Of a DNA stretch of 64,000 nucleotides, positions 34,361 to 43,023 are shown piece after piece. The notes beneath the pieces were generated by a model. The model saw nothing but the letters and a program-made list of their open reading frames with translations. It did no database searches and had not been told where the DNA came from. Every line of letters begins with the position of its first letter. Within the stretch, counting starts at the first letter, position 1. The translations under genes were made by a program, and so were the position numbers. The DNA is from Candidatus Intricatilinea gracilis (GTDB lineage Bacteria > Pseudomonadota > Gammaproteobacteria > Burkholderiales > Burkholderiaceae_C), in assembly GCA_016702605.1 (NCBI GenBank), contig JADJDQ010000008.1, positions 1 through 64,000 on the forward strand. The letters are read 5' to 3'.

Positions 34361-34741
34361 TCAGCGAGGTGGTGCGCGCGCCTGCTGGCGCAGTGCTTCG
34401 AGAGGCAAGCAGGTGGGCTCGACACTCTCGGCCGACGGCAGGTCGACCGAAGCTCGCGCCACAACAGGTGTTGCAGGCGGCGGAGCCATGTAAGTGGCCA
34501 GACTGCACAGCGCACACGACGTATGGCTGTGCGACCCATGAGCGCCAGGGTGTGCGCCAGACTGCGCAACGTCTGTGTCGGCAGGAGCCGACATGGCCGA
34601 GCGACACACCTCGTCGACACCCCCTTGAGCCGAGGCCAACTGCCAAGCCATCACCGGCGCAACAAAGGTGGCGCCCATGGCAAGCACCAGCACCACCAGC
34701 AAGAGGCGGGCTGTGTCGACCAGTGAGGAGCGCGAAACCAT
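34361..34741 (-). CDS. DUF2946-like small membrane protein
   Basis: 126 residues from ATG 34741 (MVSRSSLVDTARLLLVVLVLAMGATFVAPVMA), an N-terminal membrane or signal helix. Then VCRSAMSAPAD and a His-rich stretch HPGAHGSHSHTSCALC, and an end LRQQARAPPR. The conserved Cys, the H...CxxC cluster and the APP(R/A) terminus fit DUF2946. No function is established; family members often neighbour TonB receptors or copper chaperones, none of which is here. Upstream of the second member by 252 bases on the same strand, so the two may be co-transcribed. The His/Cys cluster suggests metal contact (inference). Confidence 0.65.
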   Translation of the reverse strand: MVSRSSLVDTARLLLVVLVLAMGATFVAPVMAWQLASAQGGVDEVCRSAMSAPADTDVAQSGAHPGAHGSHSHTSCALCSLATYMAPPPATPVVARASVDLPSAESVEPTCLPLEALRQQARAPPR

Positions 34742-34905
34742 GCCTCGATTGTGCGGATTCAGCGGCGACGCGCGGCCTCGATGATCAGCACACTGCCGTT
34801 GGCGTGAGGTCCTGCACAACGAAAACCGTGTGTCGGCCCGGAAGTGGGCTGCAAGCCACACGCCAACTCACCGCAGCCGGCGTCGGGCGCCGGCGCGGCC
34901 AGGTG

Positions 34906-35586
34906 TCAGGCGGCGAGTTCGCGCCTCATCGCGTCGATCACGGCGCGGTAGTCGGCCTGACCGAAGATGGCGCTGCCGGCCACGAAGGTGTCGGCGCCGG
35001 CATCGGCCACGCGGCGGATGTTGTCGACCTTGATGCCGCCGTCCACCTCCAGGCGGATGTCGCGCCCGGTGGCGTCGATCAACTTGCGGGCCTGTTCGAT
35101 CTTGCGCAGCGCGCTGTCGATGAAGCTCTGGCCACCAAAGCCCGGGTTGACGCTCATGATCAGGATGAGGTCGACGCGGTCGATCACGTACTCCAGCGCA
35201 TCCAGGCTGCTCGCCGGGTTGAAGGCCAGGCCCGCCTGACAACCCGCGCCCTTGATGAGCTGCAGCGTGCGGTCCACATGGGCGCTGGCCTCGGGGTGAA
35301 AACTCACCAGATCCGCACCCGCCTTGGCGAAGGCCACCGCCAGGTCATCCACCGGCTGCACCATCAGGTGCACGTCGATGGGTGCGGGCTGGCCGTTCTT
35401 CATGCTGTGTTTCTTCAGCGCCTGGCACACCATCGGCCCGAAGGTGAGGTTGGGCACGTAATGGTTGTCCATCACGTCGAAGTGGATCCAGTCCGCGCCC
35501 GCGGCCAGCACGTCTTTCACCTCCTCACCCAGGCGGGCAAAGTCGGCGGAGAGGATCGAAGGTGCGATGCGGAAGGTGGTGGACAT
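34906..35586 (-). CDS. rpe: Ribulose-phosphate 3-epimerase
   Basis: Interconverts ribulose-5-phosphate and xylulose-5-phosphate in the pentose phosphate and Calvin pathways. 226 residues from ATG 35586 (MSTTFRIAPSILSADFARLGEEV). TIM barrel with catalytic HFDVMDNHYVPN near 34-45, metal-binding histidines (HLMV, DLVSFHPEAS), SVNPGFGGQSF and the C-terminal GGIKVDNI phosphate loop. It stands alone: the gph and trpE genes that often follow it in betaproteobacteria are not here. Confidence 0.97.
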   Translation of the reverse strand: MSTTFRIAPSILSADFARLGEEVKDVLAAGADWIHFDVMDNHYVPNLTFGPMVCQALKKHSMKNGQPAPIDVHLMVQPVDDLAVAFAKAGADLVSFHPEASAHVDRTLQLIKGAGCQAGLAFNPASSLDALEYVIDRVDLILIMSVNPGFGGQSFIDSALRKIEQARKLIDATGRDIRLEVDGGIKVDNIRRVADAGADTFVAGSAIFGQADYRAVIDAMRRELAA

Positions 35587-35792
35587 GGCGGCAGGCGTGC
35601 AGGACGGGAAGAACAAAGGATGTGACCGGCAGCGCGGCTGGCGCGAAGGCGGATCACATCAAGCAAGGCGGAGTTCGGGACAGGCGCCGACAGGAGCGCG
35701 GCTGCAGCGACGGATGTGAGCATCACATTCGACGCACTGGATGCAAGGCGCCCGAGGTGCAACGGGGGGCGATTCTAGGCAGCGCCGCCGCG

Positions 35793-36617
35793 TCAGCGGC
35801 CTTCGAAACGTGGCGCACGCCGTTCGCGCCAGGCGGCCAGGCCTTCACGCAGATCGGCACTGGTGGCGCATTGGGTCTCGCGTTCGCGCACCCGGGCGTC
35901 GACCCAGTCGCCACGCACGAACTCATTGAGCGCCTGTTTCATGCCGCGCAGCGCCAGTGGTGCACCGGCGGCCAGGGCGTCGAGGTAGCGCTGCAGCAGC
36001 TCGGGCAGGTCGTCGGCATCGGCCACATCGTCGAGATAACCGATGCGCAGCAACTCATCGGCCGGCACTGCCTCGGCCAGCAGGAACAGGCGCTTGGCGG
36101 CGCCCAGCCCGAGCCTGCTGGTATAACGCACGAGGCCGCTGGGGTAGTAGTGCAGGCCCAGGCGCGCGGCCGGCATGCGCAACTCCAGTGTCGAGACACC
36201 CAGGCGGAAATCGCACGCCAGCGCAAGATCGGTGGCGCCACCATAGACGCTGCCGTTGAGCAGGCAGATGGTCGGCAGCGGCAGGCGCTCCAGCAGGTCG
36301 ACGGTCTGCTCGAACAGCTGCGGCCCGGCCGGTGCGTCGGTGGGCGCGGCGTCGAGTTCACCAATGTGATAGCCGGCGCAAAAGGCCCGGCCGGTGGCGG
36401 TGATCACCACGGCGTGCAACTCGGGGTGCGCGGCCAGTTGCGTCAGGTAGCCATGCAGCACCAGCAGGTCGGCTCGGTGCAGCCGGTTGAGGTGCTGCGG
36501 CCGGTTCAGCGTGATGGTGGCCGTACCGCTTTCGATGTGCAGCAGCGGCGCGCCAAGCGCCTCGTCAGGCAGGAGAGCTTCGGCGCCGGCAGGCGCGGCA
36601 TTGGGCAAGGTCGACAT
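35793..36617 (-). CDS. Crotonase-fold (enoyl-CoA hydratase/isomerase) family protein
   Basis: 274 residues from ATG 36617 (MSTLPNAAPAGAEALLPDE). The crotonase core runs from about residue 32: ATITLNRPQHLNRLHRADLLVL, the oxyanion-hole loop ATGRAFCAGYHIGEL, and GSVYGGATDLALACDFRLG. At the place of the two hydratase glutamates I read Asp (in GGATDL) and Ala (in MPAARLGL), so classical enoyl-CoA hydration is unlikely. It could be a CoA-ester isomerase, hydrolase or lyase. Next gene downstream is rpe after 206 bases; upstream is trpB2. Confidence 0.85.
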   Translation of the reverse strand: MSTLPNAAPAGAEALLPDEALGAPLLHIESGTATITLNRPQHLNRLHRADLLVLHGYLTQLAAHPELHAVVITATGRAFCAGYHIGELDAAPTDAPAGPQLFEQTVDLLERLPLPTICLLNGSVYGGATDLALACDFRLGVSTLELRMPAARLGLHYYPSGLVRYTSRLGLGAAKRLFLLAEAVPADELLRIGYLDDVADADDLPELLQRYLDALAAGAPLALRGMKQALNEFVRGDWVDARVRERETQCATSADLREGLAAWRERRAPRFEGR

Positions 36618-36778
36618 CGGGCAATTGTCGACCCGGCCGTCGATCTGCGGCTGACAGGCGGATCGACATCCGACTTGCACCGGTAGTCACGGCTTGCCCG
36701 ACTTCAGCTTTCGGCGTAAGCCAGCTGCGGCGCCACGCCCCGCGTGGCGCCACCAGCCGATCGGGCGGATCCGACCGA

Positions 36779-38143
36779 TCAGGCCGGCACCGACGGCAGA
36801 CCCGACAGCGCCATCGCCAGCTCGGCTTCGTCGTAGTTCTGGTCGGTGAGTTTGCCGGCGAAGTAGTCGCTGTAGGCCGCCATGTCGAAGTGGCCGTGGC
36901 CACACAGGTTGAACAGGATGGTCTCGGCCTTGCCTTCGCGCTTGCAGCGCAGGGCTTCCTCGATCGCACCCTTGACGGCGTGGTTGGCCTCGGGCGCAGG
37001 CACGATGCCTTCGGCGCGCGCGAAGGTCACGCCGGCGTCGAAACACTGGGTCTGGTGATAGGCGGTGGCCTCGATCAGCCCCAGCTCCTTGAGGTGCGAG
37101 ACCATCGGCGCCATGCCGTGGTAACGCAGGCCACCGGCGTGGAAGCCCGGCGGCGTGAAGGTGCTGCCCAGCGTGTGCATCTTGGTCAGCGGCGTCAGAT
37201 GCGCCGTGTCGCCGAAGTCGTACGCATACTTGCCGCGCGTGAGCGAGGGGCAGGCCGCCGGCTCCACCGCCACGATGCGGCGCTTGCGCCCGCCGCGCAG
37301 CTGCAGGCCCAGGAAGGGAAAGGCGATGCCGGCGAAGTTGGAGCCGCCGCCCGTGCAGCCCACCACCACGTCCGGATCGTCACCCGCCATCTCGAGCTGC
37401 AGGATGGCCTCTTCACCAATGATGGTCTGGTGCAGCAGCACATGGTTCAGCACCGAGCCCAGGGCGTACTTGGTGTCGTCGCGCTGGGCCGCCAGTTCGA
37501 CCGCTTCGCTGATCGCGATGCCCAGGCTGCCCGGGTGATCGGCGCGCTGGGCCAGGATGGCGCGGCCCGAGTTGGTCAGCTCGGACGGTGATGCCACGCA
37601 GGTGGCGCCGTACGTTTCCATCACTGCGCGACGATACGGCTTCTGGTTGTACGACACGCGCACCTGGAAGATCTGCACCTCGATGCCGAACAACGCGCCG
37701 GCAAAGGCCAGCGAGGTGCCCCACTGGCCCGCGCCGGTTTCGGTCGTGAGCTTGCGGATGCCGGCTTCGCGGTTGAAGAAGGCCTGCGGAATCGCGGTGT
37801 TGGGCTTGTGTGACCCAGCCGGGCTGACACCTTCGTATTTGTAGTAGATCTTGGCCGGCGTGCCCAGCGCCTGCTCCAGGCGGCGGGCGCGGTACAACGG
37901 CGCGGGGCGCCACTGCTTGAAGATCTGCCGCACCGGCTCGGGAATGTCGATGTACCGCTCCTGGCTGACCTCCTGCATGATCAGTTCCATCGGGAACAAC
38001 GGCGCCAGATCGTCCGGCCCCACCGGCTGCAGGGTGCCGGGGTGCAGCACGGCCGGCAGCGGCACCGGCAGATCGGCCTGAAGGTTGTACCAGGCCTTGG
38101 GCATCTGGTCTTCGGACAAGAGGAATTTGACTTGGTCGCTCAT
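36779..38143 (-). CDS. trpB2: TrpB-like pyridoxal-phosphate enzyme (TrpB2)
   Basis: 454 residues, MSDQVKFLLSEDQMPKAWYN, with AGGAG before the ATG. The PLP lysine is in GSHKPNTA (Lys113), and the glycine-rich phosphate loop is GCTGGGSNFAG. The long N-terminal segment and ~450 length place it in the TrpB2 family (TIGR01415), a stand-alone tryptophan synthase beta-like group that condenses indole or uses phosphoserine/serine without a TrpA partner. No trpA or other trp gene is adjacent, in line with this. A salvage role for indole is the usual suggestion. Confidence 0.93.
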   Translation of the reverse strand: MSDQVKFLLSEDQMPKAWYNLQADLPVPLPAVLHPGTLQPVGPDDLAPLFPMELIMQEVSQERYIDIPEPVRQIFKQWRPAPLYRARRLEQALGTPAKIYYKYEGVSPAGSHKPNTAIPQAFFNREAGIRKLTTETGAGQWGTSLAFAGALFGIEVQIFQVRVSYNQKPYRRAVMETYGATCVASPSELTNSGRAILAQRADHPGSLGIAISEAVELAAQRDDTKYALGSVLNHVLLHQTIIGEEAILQLEMAGDDPDVVVGCTGGGSNFAGIAFPFLGLQLRGGRKRRIVAVEPAACPSLTRGKYAYDFGDTAHLTPLTKMHTLGSTFTPPGFHAGGLRYHGMAPMVSHLKELGLIEATAYHQTQCFDAGVTFARAEGIVPAPEANHAVKGAIEEALRCKREGKAETILFNLCGHGHFDMAAYSDYFAGKLTDQNYDEAELAMALSGLPSVPA

Positions 38144-38258
38144 CGAGGCTCCTGCTGTGTTCGTGGTTGCGCGGCAGGTGGCGCGTGCCGCAAGCCGGCG
38201 ATGCTAGGGCCGCCCTCGAGGCCAGCGCCTCAGGGCTAACGCTGGGAGTCGACCTGCG

Positions 38259-39371
38259 TCAGTGCTGCGGCACGGCGCAGTTGGGTACACGCGCCGGGTG
38301 ATCCGCCACCTCCCGCCGGTAGGCCACCACGTGGTCAAGCTCCAGGCGGATGCCGATACGTTCACCGATGGCGTGGTTGTGATGCGACGGCACCAGCGAC
38401 AACACCTGTTTGCCGCTGTCGAGCTCGAGTGTGTACAGGAACTCGGCGCCGCGAAACGCCTTGTGCAATACACGCGCCGTCACGGCGCTGGCATCGTCGT
38501 GCGCCACGTCGTCGGGGCGCAGCAACACGTCGACCGTGCAGCCCGAGCCACACAGGTCGCCATGTTCGGTGCAGCGGATCGGCTGGTCGCTCTCGACCAC
38601 ACCCAGCTCCATGGCCACGTGCAGGCCGTCGGTCACCACACCCGGCAGAAACGCGCCCTGGCCGACAAAATCGGCCACGAAACGGTTCACCGGCTGGTGG
38701 TAGAGCTGGTAGGCGCTGGCCCATTGCTGGATACCACCCGTGGCCATCACGCCGATCTCGTCGGCGATGGCAAAAGCCTCGTGCTGGTCGTGGGTGACCA
38801 GCAGCGCCGTCGTGCCCGCCGCCTTGAGCAGGCTGCGCAACTCGCCGCCCAGGCGTTCGCGCAACTCGACGTCCAGGCTCGAGAACGGCTCGTCCAGCAG
38901 CAGCAGCGCCGGATTGGGCGCCAGCGCCCGCGCCAGTGCGACACGTTGCTGCTGGCCACCCGACAACTCGTGCGGAAACCGTTTGGCCGCATGCGCCAGC
39001 CCGACGCGTTCGAGCATCTGCGCCACCCGTGTGTCGGCATCACTCACGCCGCGCAGGCCGAAGGCGACGTTGGCTGCCACACTCAGGTGCGGAAACAAGG
39101 CATGGTCCTGGAACACCATGCCGATGCGGCGTTGCTCGGGCGGCAGATGCACCCCCTTGCCGCTGACGAGTTCGCCGTTCAGGCGGATCTCGCCACCGGT
39201 CACCGGCTCGAAACCGGCGATCGCGCGCAACACGCTGGTCTTGCCACACCCCGAGGGGCCGAGCAGGCAGCCGATGCTGCCGGCTTCGAGTGTGAGGCTG
39301 AGCTGGTCGACCACGGTCTTGCGACCATAGGCCAGGCGGATGGACTGAACGGCAAGCCAGGGCGGAGTCAT
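38259..39371 (-). CDS. fbpC: Iron(III) ABC transporter ATP-binding protein
   Basis: ATPase of a ferric-iron (FbpABC-type) importer. 370 residues from ATG 39371 (MTPPWLAVQSIRLAYGRKTVV). Walker A GPSGCGKT at 38-45, signature LSGGQQQR, Walker B LLLLDEP followed by FSSLD, H-loop VTHDQHEA. The C-terminal TOBE-like regulatory domain includes a TEHGDLCGSGCTVDVLLRPDDV segment with two cysteines. Diverges from the permease gene, with the two start regions sharing a Fur-like site; the binding protein is encoded 4.5 kb away. Confidence 0.94.
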   Translation of the reverse strand: MTPPWLAVQSIRLAYGRKTVVDQLSLTLEAGSIGCLLGPSGCGKTSVLRAIAGFEPVTGGEIRLNGELVSGKGVHLPPEQRRIGMVFQDHALFPHLSVAANVAFGLRGVSDADTRVAQMLERVGLAHAAKRFPHELSGGQQQRVALARALAPNPALLLLDEPFSSLDVELRERLGGELRSLLKAAGTTALLVTHDQHEAFAIADEIGVMATGGIQQWASAYQLYHQPVNRFVADFVGQGAFLPGVVTDGLHVAMELGVVESDQPIRCTEHGDLCGSGCTVDVLLRPDDVAHDDASAVTARVLHKAFRGAEFLYTLELDSGKQVLSLVPSHHNHAIGERIGIRLELDHVVAYRREVADHPARVPNCAVPQH

Positions 39372-39375
39372 GCGG

Positions 39376-39398
39376 GCGATGATAATGATTCGCATCGC
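39376..39398. promoter_or_regulatory. Fur-like site in the fbpC/fbpB divergent region
   Basis: Imperfect palindrome with outer arms GCGATG / CATCGC around ATAATGATT. About 12 of 19 positions match the Fur consensus in two registers. It lies 5 bases upstream of the fbpC ATG and includes AT-rich -10-like hexamers on both strands, so iron repression of both genes is likely. Confidence 0.6.
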
Positions 39399-39435
39399 TG
39401 TCGCCCCCCTGCTCCGTGCTGCCCGTGTTTCTTCA

Positions 39436-41127
39436 GTGCCCGCCAACTTGACGTCCGCCGCCACCACCTTGTCCCCTGCGGCTCGTTCCGATCACCGCAC
39501 CCGGCGCCTGCCCTGGCTGATGATCGCGGCGCTGCTCACCGCCGCGCTGGTGGTGGCACCACTGCTGTCCATAGCCACCAGCGTGTTTGCGCCGGGCACC
39601 GGCGCGACGTGGTCGCACCTGGCCAGCACGGTGCTGCCGGACTACATCGTCACCACCTTGTACCTGTGTCTGGGTGTGGGCATCGGTGTGGCGGCGCTGG
39701 GTGTGGGGTCGGCCTGGCTGGTGACGCGGCACGAGTTTCCGGGCCGATCGACCTTCGAATGGGCGCTGGTGTTGCCGCTGGCCATGCCGGCCTACGTGAT
39801 GGCCTACACCTACACCGACCTGCTGCAATACGTCGGCCCGGTGCAGACCACCTTGCGCGAGGCCTTCGGCTGGAAACGCGCCGACTACTGGTTCCCCGAC
39901 GTACGCAGCACCGGTGGTGCGGTGCTGATGTTCTCGCTGGTGCTCTACCCCTACGTCTACATGCTGGCGCGCACGGCCTTCATCGAACGTGCCGGCGGCA
40001 TGATCGAGGTGGGCCGATCACTCGGCTTGTCACCGTTTGCGGCCTTCGTGCGCCTGTCGCTGCCGTTGGCGCGACCGGCCATTGCCGGTGGTGTGGCGCT
40101 GGCACTGATGGAAACGCTGGCCGACTACGGCACGGTGAGTTACTTCGCCGTGCAGACCTTCACCACGGGCATCTACCGCGCCTGGTTCTCGCTGGGTGAC
40201 CGCAACGCGGCGGCACAACTGGCGCTGACGCTGCTGGGTTTCGTGATCGCCGTGCTGGTGTTCGAGCGGCTGAGCCGAGGGGGATCGAAGTTTCACGACA
40301 CCACCTTGCGCCGGCGTGGTGTCACCCGGCTGCATCTGCGCGGCTGGCGCGCCGCCCTGGCCGTGGCCGCCGGGCTGGCGCCGCTGGTCACCGGTTTTGT
40401 GGTGCCCGCCCTGGTGCTGGGCCGGCTGGCCTGGCAGCAGGACGAGGCCGACCTCGGCACACAGTTCCTCGCCCTGGCGCGCAACAGTGTGGTGGTGGCC
40501 GGCAGCACCGCCGTGCTGGCCGTGGCGCTGGCGCTGCTGCTGGCCTATGCGGCGCGAGTGCACAAGGGTGGCGCCACGCGCTGGGCGCACCGCGTGGCGG
40601 GGCTGGGATATGCGCTGCCCGGCTCGGTGATCGCGGTGGGTGTGCTGATCCCGGTGACCCAACTCGACCACCTGCTCTCGGCACTGATCGAACAACTGCT
40701 CGGCATCCAGACCGGCCTGCTGTTCACCGGCAGCCTGGCCGCACTGATCTACGCCTGCCTGGTGCGTTACCTCACCGCGGCGCTGCAGGCGGTCGACTCC
40801 GGCCTGGCGCGTATCACACCCAACATGGAAAACGCGGCCCGCAGCCTGGGCCTGAACAGCACGCAGACCCTCGTGCGGGTGCATCTGCCGCTGCTGCGTT
40901 CGAGTGCACTCACCGCCGGGCTGCTGGTCTTCATCGACGTGATGAAAGAGCTGCCCGCCACGCTGGTGATGCGCCCCTTCAACTTCAACACCCTGGCCAC
41001 GCAGGCCTACACACTGGCGGCCGACGAACGCCTGGCCGAGGCCGCGGCCCCTGCACTGGCCATCGTCGCCGTCGGCCTGCTGCCCATGCTCGTCATCTGC
41101 CGCAGCATCGCGCGCGAGCGGCAGTAG
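39436..41127 (+). CDS. fbpB: Iron(III) ABC transporter permease (fused, 12 TM)
   Basis: Inner-membrane channel for ferric iron, two ABC permease domains in one chain. The frame opens at an ATG at 39370 that overlaps the fbpC start and would place the Fur-like site inside the gene; I prefer the GTG at 39436 (VPANLTSAATTLSP, ~563 residues). Duplicated EAA loops are visible: GRSLGLSPFAAFVRLSLPLARPA in the first half and ARSLGLNSTQTLVRVHLPLLRSS in the second, each contacting an FbpC subunit. Ends convergently with ahpF. Confidence 0.9.
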   Translation: MPANLTSAATTLSPAARSDHRTRRLPWLMIAALLTAALVVAPLLSIATSVFAPGTGATWSHLASTVLPDYIVTTLYLCLGVGIGVAALGVGSAWLVTRHEFPGRSTFEWALVLPLAMPAYVMAYTYTDLLQYVGPVQTTLREAFGWKRADYWFPDVRSTGGAVLMFSLVLYPYVYMLARTAFIERAGGMIEVGRSLGLSPFAAFVRLSLPLARPAIAGGVALALMETLADYGTVSYFAVQTFTTGIYRAWFSLGDRNAAAQLALTLLGFVIAVLVFERLSRGGSKFHDTTLRRRGVTRLHLRGWRAALAVAAGLAPLVTGFVVPALVLGRLAWQQDEADLGTQFLALARNSVVVAGSTAVLAVALALLLAYAARVHKGGATRWAHRVAGLGYALPGSVIAVGVLIPVTQLDHLLSALIEQLLGIQTGLLFTGSLAALIYACLVRYLTAALQAVDSGLARITPNMENAARSLGLNSTQTLVRVHLPLLRSSALTAGLLVFIDVMKELPATLVMRPFNFNTLATQAYTLAADERLAEAAAPALAIVAVGLLPMLVICRSIARERQ

Positions 41128-41130
41128 GCG

Positions 41131-41170
41131 CGACATCAGACGACATCAGACGACAGCAGACGACCGCAGG
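41131..41170. repeat. Four-copy 10-base tandem repeat
   Basis: Copies CGACATCAGA, CGACATCAGA, CGACAGCAGA and CGACCGCAGG sit in the short spacer just after the fbpB stop. The first two are identical and the others decay. Too short for anything but a microsatellite-like tract or a degenerate protein-binding array. Confidence 0.8.
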
Positions 41171-41213
41171 CCGCAGCAGGTGCCGCAGCGGCGCGAGGCC
41201 GCGGCAGCTACGG

Positions 41214-42794
41214 TCAAGCCGCCTGGGTCGGCGCTGGCGTGCGGATGAGGTGGTCGAAGGCGCTCAGCGCTGCCTTGGCGCCTTCGCCGGCAGCAATGAT
41301 GATCTGCTTGTAGGGCACGGTCGTCACGTCGCCGGCGGCGAACACGCCATGGGCGCTGGTGGCGCACTTGGCGTCGATGATGATCTCGCCGAAGCGGCTC
41401 AACTCCACCGGGCTGCCGCGCAGGAACTCGGTGTTGGGCACCAGGCCGATCTGCACGAACACGCCCGCCAGGGCAGGCGCGTGTTCCTCACCCGTCACCC
41501 GGTCCTTCCACTTCAAGCCGGTCATTTTCTGGCCGTCACCGGTCACCTCGGTGGTCAGCGCGTTGACGTGGATGCTCACGTTGGGCAGCGACTCGAGCTT
41601 GTCCACCAGCACCTGGTCGGCCTTCAGCTGGTCGGCGAACTCGAGCAGCGTCACACTCTTGACGATGCCGGCCAGGTCGATAGCCGCCTCGACGCCCGAG
41701 TTGCCACCGCCGATCACCGCCACGTCCTTGCCCTTGAAGAGCGGGCCGTCGCAGTGCGGGCAGTAGGCCACGCCCTTGGTCTTGTAAGTGTCCTCGCCCG
41801 GCACGTTCATGTTGCGCCAGCGCGCGCCGGTGGCCAGGATGATGGTGCGGCTCTTGAGCTCCGCACCGTTGTCCAGCGTGAGCGTGGCATAGGCGCCAGG
41901 CGCGCTGGCCGGGGTCAGCTGCTTGACGCGTTGCAGTGTCATCACGTCCACGTCATAGGCCTTCACATGGGCCTCCAGCGCGGCAGCGAACTTGGGGCCC
42001 TGGGTTTCGAGCACCGAGATGAAGTTCTCGATGCCCATGGTGTCCATGGTCTGGCCGCCAAAACGTTCGGCCACGATGCCGGTGCGGATGCCCTTGCGTG
42101 CGGCGTACACCGCAGCAGCCGCGCCGGCCGGGCCGCCACCGACGATGAGCACGTCGAAGGGCGCCTTCTCGCTCAAGCGAGCGGCTTCGCGGCGGGCGGC
42201 GCCGGTGTCGATCTTGGCCAGGATCTCGCCCAGCTCGATGCGGCCGCTGGAGAAGTCGGCGCCATTGAGCTCGGTCTTGGGCACGGCCATGATCTGGCGC
42301 TCTTCCACTTCCTTCTGGAACAGGCCGCCGTCGATCGCCACGTGGCGGATGCGCGGGTTGAGCACGGCCATCATGTTCAGCGCCTGCACCACGTCCGGGC
42401 AGTTGTGGCAGGTCAGGCTCATCCAGGTGGTGAAGTCGTAGTCACCGTCCAGGGCCTTGATCTGCTCGACGACTTCGGGCTCGATCTTGGGCGGGTGACC
42501 GCCAGCCCACAGCAGCGCCAGCAGCAGCGAGGTGAACTCGTGGCCCATCGGCAAGGCGGCGAAGTGCACGCCCATGTCGGCGCCGACGCGGGTGATCTGG
42601 AAGCTGGGACGGCGCACGTAGTTGCCGTCGAAGCGGGCGCTGATCTTGTCCGGCGCGATGGCGGCAATCTCGGTGACGAGTTCGCGGATGTCGGCCGCGC
42701 CGGGGCTGTCGTCCAGGCTGGCGATCAGCTCGATAGGCTGGGTGATGCGTTCGAAATACGAGGCCAATTGGCCTTGGGTGGCGGCGTCCAACAT
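41214..42794 (-). CDS. ahpF: Alkyl hydroperoxide reductase subunit F
   Basis: NADH-dependent flavoprotein that re-reduces AhpC. 526 residues from ATG 42794 (MLDAATQGQLASYFERI) with AAAGGAA upstream. Two N-terminal thioredoxin folds carry the CHNC redox pair (Cys129/Cys132); the thioredoxin-reductase-like half has the FAD loop VGGGPAGAAAA, CPHC (Cys345/Cys348) and the NADH loop VIGGGNSGVEAA. Follows ahpC after 229 bases that include a hairpin, which would keep AhpF below AhpC levels. Confidence 0.97.
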   Translation of the reverse strand: MLDAATQGQLASYFERITQPIELIASLDDSPGAADIRELVTEIAAIAPDKISARFDGNYVRRPSFQITRVGADMGVHFAALPMGHEFTSLLLALLWAGGHPPKIEPEVVEQIKALDGDYDFTTWMSLTCHNCPDVVQALNMMAVLNPRIRHVAIDGGLFQKEVEERQIMAVPKTELNGADFSSGRIELGEILAKIDTGAARREAARLSEKAPFDVLIVGGGPAGAAAAVYAARKGIRTGIVAERFGGQTMDTMGIENFISVLETQGPKFAAALEAHVKAYDVDVMTLQRVKQLTPASAPGAYATLTLDNGAELKSRTIILATGARWRNMNVPGEDTYKTKGVAYCPHCDGPLFKGKDVAVIGGGNSGVEAAIDLAGIVKSVTLLEFADQLKADQVLVDKLESLPNVSIHVNALTTEVTGDGQKMTGLKWKDRVTGEEHAPALAGVFVQIGLVPNTEFLRGSPVELSRFGEIIIDAKCATSAHGVFAAGDVTTVPYKQIIIAAGEGAKAALSAFDHLIRTPAPTQAA

Positions 42795-42973
42795 GTGGCG
42801 TTCCTTTCGCGGCGGAGATTCAGGCGTGGGCATTCCGGCCCTGTTGAAAATCTCCGGCGATGGCGCCTGGTGGGCGCTGGGCGGGAACTTTCAACCGGGC
42901 CCGAGGCGGGCAGGAGTTGAGGCGGCCGCCCTCGCGTGGAGGGCAGCACCGTCATGCAGGAGCATGACGTCTT

Positions 42974-43000
42974 GATCTGCCGCTGCAGCGGCGGCAGATC
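42974..43000 (-). terminator. Hairpin between ahpC and ahpF
   Basis: Perfect 10-bp stem GATCTGCCGC / GCGGCAGATC 24 bases after the ahpC stop. There is no T run behind it, so it is more likely an mRNA 3'-protective or attenuating structure than a full terminator. Confidence 0.55.
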
Positions 43001-43023
43001 ACGGATCGATCAGATCGAGGCGA

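Noticed and set aside
41131..41170. Possible CRISPR-like repeat
   Set aside because: 10-base units directly abut with no spacers, and there are no cas genes.
41250..42920. 556-residue plus-strand frame across ahpF
   Set aside because: Antisense of ahpF; no independent start signal.
42974..43000. Full intrinsic terminator between ahpC and ahpF
   Set aside because: Excellent stem but no T run; listed as a hairpin of uncertain role instead.
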